Source of the DNA: Salinimicrobium sp050750585
GTDB taxonomy: Bacteria; Bacteroidota; Bacteroidia; Flavobacteriales; Flavobacteriaceae
Direction: 5' to 3'
Assembly: GCF_050750585.1 (NCBI RefSeq)
Contig: NZ_JBOJLM010000010.1
Location: forward strand, 62,001-126,000
Length of the DNA stretch: 64,000 bases
How positions within the stretch are numbered: position 1 is the stretch's first letter; the number at the start of each line of letters is the position of its first letter. Made by a program: the position numbers and the translations under genes. Shown here in pieces: positions 42,678 through 50,839 of this stretch. The notes below the pieces were generated by a model. It did no database searches. It was not told the DNA's origin and saw nothing but the letters and a program-made list of their open reading frames with translations.

Positions 42678-43249
42678 AAAAAGTTTTCCAGAATTTTCTC
42701 CCCTGCTTCGCTACTTTTTTCCGGGTGAAATTGTACTCCGGAAAAGTTATCTTTTTGTAGTGCAGAAGAATAATTCACTCCATAGTCGCATTTGGCAATA
42801 GTTTCAGAGCATACGGGAGCGTAGAAGCTATGCACCAGGTAAACGAACTCCTGTTCTGCTATCCCCTCAAAAATGTCACTTTTGAGCTCCTTTATCCTGT
42901 TCCAGCCTATATGCGGTACCTTCAGGGTTTTCTCGAAATGGATCACATCCACATCAAAGATCCCCAGACCCTCCGTATCACCTTCTTCAGACCAGTTGCA
43001 CATCAACTGCATGCCCAGGCAAATACCCAAAACCGGCTGCTTCAGCTGCGGAATCAACGTATCCAATCCAGTACTTTTAAGCTTTTTCATGGCCGAACTC
43101 GCCTCTCCCACTCCCGGAAAAATGACCTTATCTGCCGACTTTATTTCTTCAGCATCGCTACTCAATACTCCGGTGTAGCCAAGTCTTTCCAAAGCAAACT
43201 TTATACTCTGAATATTACCCGCCCCGTAATCTATAATTACAATTTTCAT
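42656..43249 (-). CDS. hisH: Imidazole glycerol phosphate synthase, glutamine amidotransferase subunit
   Basis: The 197-residue class I amidotransferase frees ammonia from glutamine for HisF. Nucleophile Cys77 lies in GICLGMQLMC, the His-Glu pair in VQFHPEKSSEAG, and the oxyanion segment is FPGVGEASSAM. All residues for activity are present. The C-terminal residues after NFL (KLDLRS) are encoded by the repeat array of the cassette, so the native end of the gene was probably replaced. A relative of the AAAAATG palindrome lies at 42869-42883. Confidence 0.96.
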   Translation of the reverse strand: MKIVIIDYGAGNIQSIKFALERLGYTGVLSSDAEEIKSADKVIFPGVGEASSAMKKLKSTGLDTLIPQLKQPVLGICLGMQLMCNWSEEGDTEGLGIFDVDVIHFEKTLKVPHIGWNRIKELKSDIFEGIAEQEFVYLVHSFYAPVCSETIAKCDYGVNYSSALQKDNFSGVQFHPEKSSEAGEKILENFLKLDLRS

Positions 43250-43260
43250 TTATCTCAATT

Positions 43261-43282
43261 CTCAATACTAACTACTCAATAC
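43261..43282 (-). repeat. 22-bp repeat, inverted partner of 41339-41360
   Basis: The 37-bp hisB-hisH spacer consists mostly of CTCAATACT-type repeats. Its reverse complement matches 41339-41360 at 20 of 22 bases. Confidence 0.7.
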
Positions 43283-43286
43283 TCTC

Positions 43287-44423
43287 TTAAAGCATTCCCT
43301 TCGTTGACGGCAATATCATCTTTTCAGCGTCTCTTTTTACCGCTACTTTAATTGCTTTTGCAAAAGCCTTAAAAATAGCTTCTATTTTATGATGTTCATT
43401 AGTGCCTTCAGCTTTGATGTTCAGGTTAGCCTTTGCTCCGTCGGTGAAGGATTTGAAAAAGTGGTAGAACATCTCTGTAGGCATGGCCCCTATCATTTCT
43501 CTTTTAAATTCAGTTTCCCAAACCAGCCAGTTCCTTCCGCCAAAGTCAATCGCTACCTGCGCCAGGCAATCATCCATAGGCAACGCAAAACCATATCGTT
43601 CTATGCCCAGCTTGTTGCCTAAAGCCTTAGAAAAGACCTCACCCAAAGCAATCGCCGTGTCTTCTATAGTATGGTGCTCATCTACCTCAAGATCACCTTT
43701 TACAGTAATTTCCAGATCCATTTGCCCATGTCGCGAAATCTGGTCGAGCATGTGGTCAAAGAATTTGATCCCGGTGTCTATGTTGCTTTGTCCGGTGCCG
43801 TCGAGGTTTAGCTTGATATAAATATCGGTTTCATTGGTTTTCCTGCTGATGGACGCAGTGCGTGCTTCCAGTTTTAAAAATTCATAAATGTCTTTCCAGG
43901 AATTCGTTTCCAACCGGATATCTTTTTGGAGTTCTTCCTTTTTAACCGAAATTTCCCCGCTCCCCAATTCTTCATGACCTGTTATAAAAATCCCTTTTGC
44001 ACCAAGATTTTTTGCCAGTTCCATATCTGTCAGGCGATCTCCAAGAACAAATGAGTTTTTAAGATCGTATTTTTCAGTATCAAAATAAGCTTTTAAAAGT
44101 CCGGTGCCGGGTTTTCTGGTGGGTGCATTATCTTCAGGAAAAGTCCTATCTATCACTACTTCAGAAAATTTCACTCCTTCATTCTCGAACGTCTTCAGAA
44201 TAAAATTTTGCACCGGCCAAAAAGTATCTTCAGGAAAGGAATCTGTACCCAAACCATCCTGATTGGTCACCATAACCAGCTCATAATCCAGCTCTTTTGC
44301 TATTTTTGACAGGTATTGAAAAGCTTCGGGATAAAACTCGAGCTTATCAAAATGATCCAGCTGAAAATCATTGGGTTCTAAAACTATGGTGCCGTCACGA
44401 TCTATAAATAATACTTTTTTCAT
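43287..44423 (-). CDS. hisB: Bifunctional histidinol-phosphatase / imidazoleglycerol-phosphate dehydratase
   Basis: The 378-residue fusion does two steps. The N-terminal HAD phosphatase has FIDRDGTI with Asp8 and Asp10, and a later GDRLTDMELA motif. The C-terminal IGP dehydratase (from about residue 190) has manganese-binding motifs DHMLDQISRHGQMDLEI, DEHHTIEDTAIALG and TNEHHKIEA. The fusion is known from enterobacteria and flavobacteria. Its ATG overlaps the hisC stop by 4 bp, so the two are coupled. Confidence 0.97.
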   Translation of the reverse strand: MKKVLFIDRDGTIVLEPNDFQLDHFDKLEFYPEAFQYLSKIAKELDYELVMVTNQDGLGTDSFPEDTFWPVQNFILKTFENEGVKFSEVVIDRTFPEDNAPTRKPGTGLLKAYFDTEKYDLKNSFVLGDRLTDMELAKNLGAKGIFITGHEELGSGEISVKKEELQKDIRLETNSWKDIYEFLKLEARTASISRKTNETDIYIKLNLDGTGQSNIDTGIKFFDHMLDQISRHGQMDLEITVKGDLEVDEHHTIEDTAIALGEVFSKALGNKLGIERYGFALPMDDCLAQVAIDFGGRNWLVWETEFKREMIGAMPTEMFYHFFKSFTDGAKANLNIKAEGTNEHHKIEAIFKAFAKAIKVAVKRDAEKMILPSTKGML

Positions 44424-45472
44424 GCTTCAAGTTGCGTTAATTTCTTAATTAATTCCCTGTTTTCTTCAGGCGTACCCACAGTGAACCTCAGGGTATTCTC
44501 ACATAGTTCCTGGTTGCTGCGGTTGCGTACCACCACCCCGGCTTTTAGCAATTGCTCATATTTCCCCGCAGCATCATCTACTCTGGCCAGTAAAAAATTA
44601 GCATCTGACGGAAAAATGTCCTTCACAAATGCCATTTTTGAGAGGTTAGTACGCAGCGACTCTCTCTCCTGAAGAATCACTTCAACCTCCTGGCTCACCT
44701 CTTCGGGACTGGACAATCGATCATGTGCTCGTTTTTGAGTAAGCTCGTTCACGTTGTAAGGAGGCTTAATTTTATTTAGTATTCCAATAATTTCTTCGGA
44801 AGCATAGCAGATCCCCAGCCTTATTCCGGCAAGGCCATAAGCTTTGGACAGGGTTTGCGTGATCACCAGGTTCGGAAATTCCTCTAACCGCTGAAGCCAA
44901 CTTTTTTCAGCTGAAAAATCTATGTAGGCCTCATCAATAACTACAAGTCCGTTAAAATTCTTCAGGATCTTTTCTACGGAAGCTTCCGAAAATGAATTGC
45001 CGGTGGGGTTGTTTGGAGAGCAAAGGAAAATGATTTTAGTTTGCGCATCAATTCTATTTAAAATAGCATCCACATCGGGCTGAAAGTCGGTTTTAAGAAC
45101 TACCTCCCTGTCTTCAACTTCATTCAGGCCCGCCAGGACCTTATACATGCCATAAGTTGGTGGCAGGGTGATCACATTATCTACCTGGGGCCGGCAAAAG
45201 GCTCTGAAGATAAGATCCAGCACCTCGTCACTACCATTCCCCAGCAAAATTTTGTCCGCAGAAACACCTTTTTGAGAGGCAAGCAGCTGCTTCAGCTTTC
45301 CCTGCTGCGGATCGGGATAACGGTTCACACCATTCTCAAACGGATTTTCATTGGCATCCAAAAATGTCATTTTTCGGCCGTCAGTTTTGTACTCGTCCCT
45401 TGCTGAAGAATATGGTTTCATCTTCAGGACATTCGCCCGCACCAAACTGTTGAGATCAAAACTATTACTCAT
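44420..45472 (-). CDS. hisC: Histidinol-phosphate aminotransferase
   Basis: The 350-residue PLP enzyme of fold type I transfers an amino group from glutamate to imidazole acetol phosphate. The PLP lysine is Lys210 in TQTLSKAYGLAGIRLG; other features are LDANENPF, GNGSDEVLDL, CSPNNPTGNSF and VIDEAYIDF. It overlaps hisD by 8 bp and hisB by 4 bp. A perfect copy of the AAAAATGNCATTTTT palindrome (45360-45374) is coded as K-M-T-F-L, and a near copy lies at 44625-44639. Confidence 0.97.
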   Translation of the reverse strand: MSNSFDLNSLVRANVLKMKPYSSARDEYKTDGRKMTFLDANENPFENGVNRYPDPQQGKLKQLLASQKGVSADKILLGNGSDEVLDLIFRAFCRPQVDNVITLPPTYGMYKVLAGLNEVEDREVVLKTDFQPDVDAILNRIDAQTKIIFLCSPNNPTGNSFSEASVEKILKNFNGLVVIDEAYIDFSAEKSWLQRLEEFPNLVITQTLSKAYGLAGIRLGICYASEEIIGILNKIKPPYNVNELTQKRAHDRLSSPEEVSQEVEVILQERESLRTNLSKMAFVKDIFPSDANFLLARVDDAAGKYEQLLKAGVVVRNRSNQELCENTLRFTVGTPEENRELIKKLTQLEA

Positions 45473-46763
45473 TACCCGAAGCTTTTAATTTATTCAACCT
45501 TAGAGTCACAGCATTTTTGTGCGCCTGTAAACCTTCAGCCTCTGCCATTAATTCGATGGAAGGCCCAATCTTCTGGATTCCTTCCGAAGAGATCTTCTGA
45601 AAAGTAATGGCTTTGGTGAAACTGTCGAGGTTTACGCCGCTGTACTGTTTCGCATATCCATTAGTTGGGAGCGTATGATTTGTCCCCGAAGCGTAATCTC
45701 CTGCACTTTCGGGCGTGTAATTTCCAATAAATACAGAACCTGCATTATTTATTCCATCCACAAAAAAATCGGGATTTGAGGTGCAGATAATAAAATGTTC
45801 GGGGGCATATTCGTCAATAAGTTCGAGTGCTTTTTCTTCAGAATTCATATAGATAAACCTCGAGTGCGCTATTGCTGCCTGTGCAGTCTCCTTCCGCGGA
45901 AGTTCTTCGAGCTGCTTTTCAATTTCAGAAGCTACCTCCTCCAGAAGTGCTTTTGAAAGAGAAACAAGCACCACCTGACTATCGGCACCGTGTTCGGCCT
46001 GCGAAAGCAAATCGGAAGCTACAAAGGCTGCATCGGCAGAGTCATCGGCTACCACAAGTAATTCCGAAGGGCCGGCAGGCATATCTATCGCCACATTATA
46101 CTTGGTAGCCATTTGTTTAGCGACGGTAACATACTGGTTTCCGGGGCCAAAGATCTTGTAGACCTTATCAATACTCTGTGTTCCAAAGGTCATGGCTGCA
46201 ACAGCCTGAATCCCTCCCACTTTATAAATCTTCTTTATCCCACAAAGTTGGGCGGTGTAAAGGATCGCCGGGTTCACTGAACCATCTTTTGCAGGCGGCG
46301 TACAAAGAACCACCTCTTTACAACCTGCAATTTGCGCAGGTACGGCAAGCATCAATATCGTTGAAAACAAAGGCGCTGTACCACCGGGAATGTACAAGCC
46401 CACTTTCTGGATAGGCCGCTTCTCCTGCCAGCACGCTACCCCCGAAACCGTTTCAACTGAAACAGGTGCTGTTCTTTGGGCAGCGTGAAACTTCCGGATA
46501 TTTTCTTTGGCCAGATCTATAGCGGCTTTAAGTTCTTCGGAAACTGCAGCTGATGCCTTCTTTATTTCTTCAGATGTAACTTCAAAAGCATCAGATTTAT
46601 ATCCGTCAAAAAGTTCAGAATAATTTCTAACGGCTGCGTCACCTCCGGCTTTTACTTCCCTGAAAATCTGTTCGACAATTTGTTCAATATCTGCGACAGT
46701 TTTGGTTGGTCGCTCGAGTATTGCTTCCCATTCCTGTCTTTGCGGATTAAAAAATTTCTTCAT
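45465..46763 (-). CDS. hisD: Histidinol dehydrogenase
   Basis: The 432-residue zinc enzyme oxidises histidinol to histidine with two NAD. It has GLYIPGGTAPLFSTILM, the QAEHGADSQ motif with a zinc ligand, EHFIICTSNP and YASGTNHTLPTNGYA with the catalytic His. These match complete HisD. It is second in the operon, 12 bp after hisG. Confidence 0.97.
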   Translation of the reverse strand: MKKFFNPQRQEWEAILERPTKTVADIEQIVEQIFREVKAGGDAAVRNYSELFDGYKSDAFEVTSEEIKKASAAVSEELKAAIDLAKENIRKFHAAQRTAPVSVETVSGVACWQEKRPIQKVGLYIPGGTAPLFSTILMLAVPAQIAGCKEVVLCTPPAKDGSVNPAILYTAQLCGIKKIYKVGGIQAVAAMTFGTQSIDKVYKIFGPGNQYVTVAKQMATKYNVAIDMPAGPSELLVVADDSADAAFVASDLLSQAEHGADSQVVLVSLSKALLEEVASEIEKQLEELPRKETAQAAIAHSRFIYMNSEEKALELIDEYAPEHFIICTSNPDFFVDGINNAGSVFIGNYTPESAGDYASGTNHTLPTNGYAKQYSGVNLDSFTKAITFQKISSEGIQKIGPSIELMAEAEGLQAHKNAVTLRLNKLKASGNE

Positions 46764-46775
46764 TTTTTTCAGCTT

Positions 46776-47633
46776 TTAAAGTACCATTTTTTCAATAGGT
46801 GCAACAAGAATTCCCTCGGCACCATTTTGCTTTAGCTCGTCAATAACTTCCCAGAACCTTTCTTCTGAAATTACTGTGTGCAGTGAACTCCAGCCCTCTT
46901 CGGCTAAAGGCAGTACCGTAGGACTTCTCATTCCCGGAAGTAAATTAACTACAGCGTCAAGTTTATTATTTGGTACGTTCATGAGAATATATTTGGAGCT
47001 ACGGGCGCGCAAAACGGCTTTTATTCTGAACTGCAACTTTTCGAGAACCTCTTTTCTTTCTGAAGAAATTTCGGGCGAAACTGCCAAAACTGCTTCACTT
47101 TTCAGCATTACTTCCACTTCTTTAAGGTTGTTCTTGAAGAGTGTACTCCCACTGGAAACAATATCACAGATAGCATCGGCCAGGCCAATATTTGGTGCAA
47201 TCTCCACCGAGCCATTAATAATGTGAAGATCGGCTGTAACTCCCTTTTTTGAGAGGTAATCTCTTACCGTGTTAGGATATGAAGTTGCGATCCTGGCGCC
47301 CTGAAGATCTTCTACACCCGAATATTTAGCCGACTTTGGTACGGCAAGGGAGACACGGCACTTTGAAAAACCAAGTCTTTCGGCCACCATAATATCCTCC
47401 CCTTTTTCAACAAGTACATTCTCTCCAATAATGGCGGCGTCAACCACTCCATCCCTTAGATATTGCGGAATGTCTCCATTGCGCAAATAAAACACTTCGA
47501 GAGGGAAGTTGCCTGAAGTTGCCTTGAGTTGTTCTCTCCCGTTGTCTATAGAAATCCCGGCGTCTTTTAAGAGCTTAAGGGAATCATCGTGTAATCTCCC
47601 CGATTTTTGTACTGCAATTCTAATTCTGTTCAT
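46776..47633 (-). CDS. hisG: ATP phosphoribosyltransferase, long form
   Basis: HisG joins ATP and PRPP, the committed step. The ATG at 47633 (MNRIRIAVQKSGRLHDDSLK) gives 285 residues; the frame stays open 30 codons further into the attenuator, which I reject. The PRPP loop is in DAICDIVSSGSTLF. At 285 residues with a C-terminal domain after about residue 205, it is the long type, which is inhibited by histidine without needing HisZ. The upstream leader and terminator suggest control by attenuation as well. Confidence 0.96.
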   Translation of the reverse strand: MNRIRIAVQKSGRLHDDSLKLLKDAGISIDNGREQLKATSGNFPLEVFYLRNGDIPQYLRDGVVDAAIIGENVLVEKGEDIMVAERLGFSKCRVSLAVPKSAKYSGVEDLQGARIATSYPNTVRDYLSKKGVTADLHIINGSVEIAPNIGLADAICDIVSSGSTLFKNNLKEVEVMLKSEAVLAVSPEISSERKEVLEKLQFRIKAVLRARSSKYILMNVPNNKLDAVVNLLPGMRSPTVLPLAEEGWSSLHTVISEERFWEVIDELKQNGAEGILVAPIEKMVL

Positions 47634-47670
47634 TTTAGTTGATTTTATGTTCAGGCAGACCAAGGGGAAT

Positions 47671-47705
47671 AAAAAAACCCGTTTGAGCTGCTCAAACGGG
47701 TTTTT
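47671..47705 (-). terminator. his operon attenuator (terminator before hisG)
   Basis: On the minus strand AAAAACCCGTTTGAG pairs with CTCAAACGGGTTTTT around a 3-base loop, and a T-run follows (A-run at 47671-47677 on the plus strand). It lies 28 bases after the leader peptide stop and 37 bases before hisG, the place of a classical transcription attenuator. Confidence 0.88.
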
Positions 47706-47732
47706 GAAATATGGATTATACACATATCAATC

Positions 47733-47789
47733 TCACCTCGCAAGAGCGAATGAATGAGAATGATGATGATGTAGTTGTTGTGCTTTCAT
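47733..47789 (-). CDS. hisL: his operon leader peptide, histidine-rich
   Basis: An 18-codon frame reads MKAQQLHHHHSHSFALAR and then TGA. Five of the 18 codons are His, four in a row, all CAT. It lies between a -7 promoter box (47799-47806) and a strong terminator before hisG, the arrangement of amino-acid attenuators in enterobacteria: a ribosome stalled for lack of charged His-tRNA should prevent the terminator from forming. I could not identify the antiterminator pairing by eye. The ATG is only about ten bases from the -7 box, so the message is nearly leaderless. Confidence 0.88.
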   Translation of the reverse strand: MKAQQLHHHHSHSFALAR

Positions 47790-47798
47790 TGTGTGAGA

Positions 47799-47806
47799 CA
47801 AAAATA
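47799..47806 (-). promoter_or_regulatory. -7 promoter element of the his operon
   Basis: On the minus strand TATTTTTG matches TAnnTTTG exactly. It lies 40 bp beyond the prohibitin stop codon and just upstream of the leader peptide. No good -33 TTG is seen. Confidence 0.5.
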
Positions 47807-47846
47807 TATTTTTATTTCAATTTCAGGAAGAAATTCTTTAAAAAAT

Positions 47847-48662
47847 TTAATTATCTCCTAAAATCAATGGCATTCCGTCGTCTCCCGAACCAATCACCAC
47901 AACTTTTGCATTAGGCGATTTAGCCAGTTCTACAGTAGCCTGAATCCCTTTTTCACGCAATACTAACGGAGTTAAAGATGCATTAAGAATCTCGTTGGCA
48001 CGAGCCTTACCTTCGGCATCAATACGCTGTCTTTCAGCTTCCTGCTCGGCTTTAGTCAAACGGAACTCATACTCAAGAGATTCCTGTTCCTGGCGTAGCT
48101 TTCGCTCAATAGCCTCTTTAATAGTGGCAGGAAGAGAAACATCACGCACTAATACTTCGTTTACCTGCACATATTGGTCCTTAAGTAGTTTTTGAGTTTC
48201 TTCAAAAATTTCCTGTTGTATGGCTTCTCTCTTACTGGCGTAAAGCTGCTCCGGATTATATCTACCCACTACAGCCCGTGCTGCAGATCGCACCGCAGGT
48301 TGCAATACCCTTTGAACGTAAGCTTCACCCCGTTCTTTATGCAACAATCCAAGATCTTCATAATCTGGCTCAAACCAAATTGAGGCATCCAGTTTTATTT
48401 CGAGACCATTTGAAGAAAGTACCTGCATTTTCTCATCAAGAGATTGTTGACGCACTTCATAAACAAAAACCTTGTTCCAGGGTGCTACGAAGTGGAAACC
48501 TTCACCAAGCGGGGGTTCATCTGTTACCACACCACCACCAAAAGTCTGGTAAAGCACTCCTGCTTCTCCCGAATTTATAGTGATTGTAGATTTAGCAATT
48601 AGAATAACTAAGATAATTCCTGCAAAGAGAATTGGCAGGCCAATTTTGGGCAATCTGTCCAT
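47847..48662 (-). CDS. Prohibitin/SPFH (band 7) membrane protein
   Basis: From the ATG at 48662 the protein has 271 residues; an upstream ATG at 48716 would overlap the VWA gene. A TM anchor covers about residues 7-27 (GLPILFAGIILVILIAKSTI), then comes the SPFH domain (TINSGEAGVLYQTFGGG, GLEIKLDASIWFEPDY) and a long coiled coil (residues about 175-225, EAIERKLRQEQESLEYEFRL). Prohibitins form large ring or cage assemblies at the membrane and tune FtsH-like proteases. It lies 20 bp after the VWA gene, same strand. Confidence 0.92.
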   Translation of the reverse strand: MDRLPKIGLPILFAGIILVILIAKSTITINSGEAGVLYQTFGGGVVTDEPPLGEGFHFVAPWNKVFVYEVRQQSLDEKMQVLSSNGLEIKLDASIWFEPDYEDLGLLHKERGEAYVQRVLQPAVRSAARAVVGRYNPEQLYASKREAIQQEIFEETQKLLKDQYVQVNEVLVRDVSLPATIKEAIERKLRQEQESLEYEFRLTKAEQEAERQRIDAEGKARANEILNASLTPLVLREKGIQATVELAKSPNAKVVVIGSGDDGMPLILGDN

Positions 48663-48682
48663 AACTAATAAATAATAAGAAT

Positions 48683-50713
48683 TTAAATAAGGCCGTAATA
48701 TTTTCTTAAGAACCACTCAGCACCAAGGGCTAAAACAATGATTCCCAGTAAATATTTCCAGTCAATCAAAGATACGTTCTTTTCACGGCTTTTCTGGACT
48801 GTAGCGTAAGAATCGTTGGATAATAAATCGTTCTTGAGCTGCTGAAATTCCTGCAGAAAATAAACCTGCCCCCCACTTTGATCTGCAATTTGCTGAAGCC
48901 CCTCTACATTTGCTCTTCCAAATTGCTTTTCTACATCAAAATCGAGTATTCTAAAACTACCCGACCGTGATAAACCTTCACCTGCCGCACTTACCCTGAA
49001 GTTATAATCTCCTGCTGGCAGGCTGCTTAGATCTACTTTGTAAGAACTGCCATTGAGCAATAAGGGAATTTGCCGCTGTACTCCTGTTTCCGCATTTTCT
49101 ACCCGAATTTCAAGCCTTGCCCGCCGGTCAAAAATGTAACTTTGATCAAAATAATCTGCTGCAATAATGACTTCTTCAGTGCCATTATAAAGCGGTTCAT
49201 ATTGAAGCAGTAACCTGTCCTGCCTGCCTTTTGAAGCAAGGAACTGCACCAATTTACCTATGAGGTCATCAAATTTTTCAAACGATCCGGTTTCTCTAAA
49301 AACCACACTTCGCCAGCGCCAAATATCTGCTCCAAACAAAAATGCAACTTTTAAATCTCCTGCTGTGGTCACCCCCATCAAAGGTGTACCGGTATTCACC
49401 CCCTGTACTTCCCTGGCAAGTAAGACGTCCAGATTTTCGGGAGCTTTAAAATCTCCGAAGCTTCCTTCAAGTGGCGGAAAATCTGAAAACCCGATATCTT
49501 CTGTCTGGAAGGCTTTAAAATTTTCATTCCAAACCGGGAAAAATTCTTCGGACTGGTTTGTAAGCTCCTGCTTAAAAATATCCTGCTGCCGATTAAGAAA
49601 ATTCCAGTCGGTTTTTGGTCCTGTTATGAGAAAATAATTCTGATTTTGTTCCTGAAGTCCGTCCATCATAGGCTTAAACCTGGAATCGGGTTGATACAGT
49701 ATTACAAGCTGATAACCTTTGGTATCTGTAACCTGATTGATGGGTTGAAGCTCTACTTCCCTTTGCTGATTAGCTTCTATGGCATTTTGAAGCGCACCCA
49801 GATCGGGATGTAAAACGGAATAGGCAATAAGCACTTTTGTAAGCTCATCAATGACTTCTACCGCAAATTCGCGCGTATTGTTAAGCAGGTTCTTTTCGGT
49901 ATCAAGTTTCTCTAGGCGTACCAGGTAATTATGAACTCCCACTGCCCCTGCGGGAAGTTCAACCCTTATTACTTCGGAATTATCTTGGGAAGAAAATGAA
50001 AGCTCCTCTGAATGCACCACTGAATTCCCTTCTAAAATCTCCAACTTTGTTTCTACGGAAGAATTCCCGGAATAATTCAGCATGATCTCCACCGGAAAAC
50101 GATTGTTCAAAAAGGCATATTTATTAACGTTGATCCTGGAAATATTTAAATCCTGATATTTCACAGTATCCCCCACCACTACCGGAAGTACTGGTTGCCG
50201 GTAACGTTCAGCAGCAAAAATAAACTCTTCCCCTATGGTCTGATTCCCGTCTGTAATAAGCACTGTAGGTGCCACCTGATCTTCGTAGAGGGAAGCAAGA
50301 CGGTTAAAAACGGCAGGAAGGTTAGTTTGAGGGGCTTGAAAGTTCAGGGAATCATGCTGTTCAATATCTCTTCCGAAGGAAAACATCTTTATATCAAAAT
50401 TTTCCTTCAATTGCTGGTCCTGACGGATAGCTTCAGCAAAATTTTTCACCTCTTCTCCTGCTCCAAACTCCCTGATAGACGAAGAATTGTCTACAGCCAG
50501 TATTAAAGCTGGTTTTTCGGTATAATACCGGGTACTGTTAATTTTTGGATTGATAAGTAATACCAGAAGGGCGAATACTGCCGCAAAACGTAAGGTGGCA
50601 AAAATGGCATTTTTGGAACCCTTTTTTTTTGCCTTGTATAAATACTGAAACAGCGCCACAATCAATGCCAGCACAAAAGAGAGTAGAATAAGTAAAAATG
50701 TTGAAACAGGCAT
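48683..50713 (-). CDS. Large VWA-domain membrane protein (BatA/aerotolerance-like group)
   Basis: The 676-residue protein has two N-terminal TM segments (about 4-24 and 36-54), a VWA-like domain with LAVDNSSSI (a MIDAS-like DxSxS) and VLITDGNQTIG, further beta-rich domains, and one C-terminal TM (about 655-672, LLGIIVLALGAEWFL). The layout resembles the flavobacterial BatA-type proteins that scan the periplasm, but the rest of a bat operon (MoxR ATPase, BatB) is absent here. A perfect AAAAATGNCATTTTT copy (50600-50614) is coded near its N-terminus. It is followed by prohibitin. Confidence 0.8.
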   Translation of the reverse strand: MPVSTFLLILLSFVLALIVALFQYLYKAKKKGSKNAIFATLRFAAVFALLVLLINPKINSTRYYTEKPALILAVDNSSSIREFGAGEEVKNFAEAIRQDQQLKENFDIKMFSFGRDIEQHDSLNFQAPQTNLPAVFNRLASLYEDQVAPTVLITDGNQTIGEEFIFAAERYRQPVLPVVVGDTVKYQDLNISRINVNKYAFLNNRFPVEIMLNYSGNSSVETKLEILEGNSVVHSEELSFSSQDNSEVIRVELPAGAVGVHNYLVRLEKLDTEKNLLNNTREFAVEVIDELTKVLIAYSVLHPDLGALQNAIEANQQREVELQPINQVTDTKGYQLVILYQPDSRFKPMMDGLQEQNQNYFLITGPKTDWNFLNRQQDIFKQELTNQSEEFFPVWNENFKAFQTEDIGFSDFPPLEGSFGDFKAPENLDVLLAREVQGVNTGTPLMGVTTAGDLKVAFLFGADIWRWRSVVFRETGSFEKFDDLIGKLVQFLASKGRQDRLLLQYEPLYNGTEEVIIAADYFDQSYIFDRRARLEIRVENAETGVQRQIPLLLNGSSYKVDLSSLPAGDYNFRVSAAGEGLSRSGSFRILDFDVEKQFGRANVEGLQQIADQSGGQVYFLQEFQQLKNDLLSNDSYATVQKSREKNVSLIDWKYLLGIIVLALGAEWFLRKYYGLI

Positions 50714-50760
50714 TTAATAAATTAGAGAAAGAAAAGTACGCAAATAATGCCAAGAGAAAA

Positions 50761-50807
50761 AGGCTGCTTAAAAGTTCATTTACAAAAATGCACTTTTTAA
50801 GCAGCCT
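50761..50807 (-). terminator. Terminator after fabG
   Basis: AGGCTGCTTAAAA (50761-50773) pairs with TTTTAAGCAGCCT (50795-50807). On the minus strand a T-rich stretch (TTTTCTCTT) follows the second arm, so it should end the fabG transcript before the VWA gene. The loop contains a variant of the AAAAATG palindrome. Confidence 0.82.
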
Positions 50808-50839
50808 CTATATAAAATATAAAAAATTCAATATTAAAT

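Noticed and set aside
48683..50713. Complete Bat (aerotolerance) operon
   Set aside because: Only one VWA protein is present, followed by prohibitin; MoxR, BatB and TPR partners are absent.
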